Below, piece by piece: positions 63,014-64,000 of a stretch of DNA of 64,000 nucleotides. Every line of letters begins with the position of its first letter. Within the stretch, counting starts at the first letter, position 1. A model generated the notes under the pieces. The model saw only the letters and a program-made list of their open reading frames with translations. It did not search any database and was not told the DNA's origin. The stretch is from Phlebotomus papatasi (Eukaryota > Arthropoda > Insecta > Diptera > Psychodidae), in NCBI RefSeq assembly GCF_024763615.1, contig NC_077224.1, positions 16,275,078-16,339,077 of the forward strand, in the 5' to 3' direction. The translations under genes were made by a program, and so were the position numbers.

Positions 63014-63295
63014 TTTTATTAATGTTTTTAATTATAATAATAATAATAATGCTGGTACTACATTCCATGAAGGAACAAGGCCTTCCCGCAAGGGGATTTC
63101 TAGACATATATTATTATTTTTTCTTATACGAGATGAGGTTATCAGTTGCATGCCTATGGAATCAAGTGCAGTGAAGCTCATTGGATGCAATCCGGACACC
63201 TTTACTTTAACGCCAGAAAAATTTCTTGTGACCTAAAGGGGATTCGAACCCGGGACTTTTAATTAATGTTAAATGTTTTTTTATTAATGTTTTTA
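63014..63295 (-). mobile_element. SINE family D with 17-bp target duplication
   Basis: TTTTATTAATGTTTTTA occurs at 63014-63030 and 63279-63295. The insert, read on the minus strand, has a perfect B box (GGGTTCGAATCCCC) near its start and ends in an ATTATTATTAT tail. The A box is not evident, so the 5' end may be diverged. A partial relative sits at 46540-46640. Confidence 0.82.
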
Positions 63296-63664
63296 GTAAG
63301 CCTAAATTCATAAAAACAGATTGAAATTAATATTTTTGTACAATTTTTTGAGAAAAATCTTGAAAAATACTTTAAAAATATTTTCGTCGAATAACAACTG
63401 AAATACTTTCAAATATGGCCTCACTTTTACTAAAATTCTGACTACGTCTTTGATACTGGTTACTTGTATGATGATCATTCTTTCGATCCTTCATTGGAAG
63501 GATCATAATGAACATCTTAATTAATATTCACCATAACGTCAGGACTTCGACACTAAACTTTACATTTTGATTGCTGTCAAACTAGTAAAATTTTGATCAT
63601 TATAGGGTAACTGTACGAAATTTCGGCATGTTGTATGCAAGTGTCAAAGTATAAGTTTGCAATG
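63296..63664. other. Intergenic, no gene seen
   Basis: AT-rich. At 63603-63660, TAGGGTAACTGTACGAAATT, TCGGCATG and TATGCAAGTGTCAAAGT match the left end of family G. That family is cut here by the pogo-like MITE that follows. Confidence 0.5.
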
Positions 63665-63994
63665 TACAGTAGAGTCTCGCTATAGTCCATATTTGGTTTC
63701 AAATTTGACACTTGGGTCGCACTATAGTCCATGCAATTTTTTAAAATTATCAACGATTTTTAGTATTGAAATTGCTCGACGGCTTCCACTTTCTTTGCGA
63801 TTGTGGTACTTGTCCTTGCTTTCTTCATTGTGGATCACAATTATCACAACTACTTAATAAAGTTTGCCAAAAATATTAAAATAATTATGCATGTCGCATA
63901 CTAAAAAACATAACCTAAAAAATCAGTGTTTTGAAATCAACGGTCGATAAATTGTGGACTATAGAGCGATGGCCTATAGCGAGACTCTACTGTA
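63665..63994. mobile_element. Pogo/Tigger-like MITE inside a family G end
   Basis: CAGTAGAGTCTCGCTATAG on the left and CTATAGCGAGACTCTACTG on the right are exact 19-base inverses between TA dinucleotides. The interior includes a minus-strand ATG frame of about 22 codons (MKKARTSTTIAKKVEAVEQF) that faintly resembles the start of a pogo-type DNA-binding domain; this is weak. Confidence 0.85.
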
Positions 63995-64000
63995 ATATTT

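Noticed and set aside
60346..64000. Downstream exon completing the odorant receptor
   Set aside because: I scanned 61.2-64.0 kb for the conserved C-terminal receptor region and saw nothing convincing, so the gene is reported as incomplete.

Overview
The window is an AT-rich nuclear segment of an insect genome, most likely a fly. The evidence is the gene set (insect-type odorant receptor, DHRS11/farnesol-dehydrogenase-like short-chain dehydrogenases, a GH18 chitinase, a Sec12/PREB orthologue), short GT-AG introns (67-113 nt), TATA boxes paired with TCAGT-type arthropod initiators, and a dense load of short DNA-transposon relics and tRNA-like SINEs. A nematoceran fly such as a phlebotomine sand fly is my guess, not something the sequence proves.

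Layout. 1-4.2 kb: repeats and two weak exon candidates. 4.2-21.9 kb: five intact, intronless, head-to-tail short-chain dehydrogenase genes on the + strand (4222, 9150, 12895, 16831, 21133), separated by transposon relics, SINEs and a GC-rich minisatellite. 22.0-24.35 kb, - strand: a three-exon gene for a 726-residue secreted, heavily sequon-bearing repeat protein that I do not recognise. Its 3' end overlaps the 3' end of the fifth dehydrogenase. 24.4-29.2 kb: nested transposons. 29.26-30.22 kb, - strand: a two-exon gene for a 272-residue secreted, acidic, amphipathic repeat protein, also unrecognised. 30.3-34.8 kb: nested transposons. 34.82-36.18 kb, - strand: PREB/Sec12, flanked by inverted copies of one transposon. 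40.0-45.4 kb, + strand: a membrane-anchored GH18 chitinase whose 3.8 kb second intron is largely a satellite-like array. 45.4-60.3 kb: about 15 kb in which I find no gene. 60.4-61.17 kb, + strand: the 5' exon of an odorant receptor; the rest probably lies beyond the window.

The most distinctive material is (a) the five-copy dehydrogenase array, whose first ~60 coding bases are nearly identical while the rest has diverged; (b) the two unrecognised secreted amphipathic proteins; and (c) a nine-copy ~255 bp MITE with CACTGAGA ends and exact but variable 2-bp target duplications, confirmed at one locus by a related unoccupied sequence. The genes do not form one pathway. The dehydrogenases probably reduce or oxidise small lipophilic alcohols or carbonyls, PREB works in ER export, the chitinase acts at the cell surface on chitin, and the receptor is sensory.

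Exon joins were worked out by hand from splice sites and reading frame. Family calls rest on recognised motifs, not database searches.
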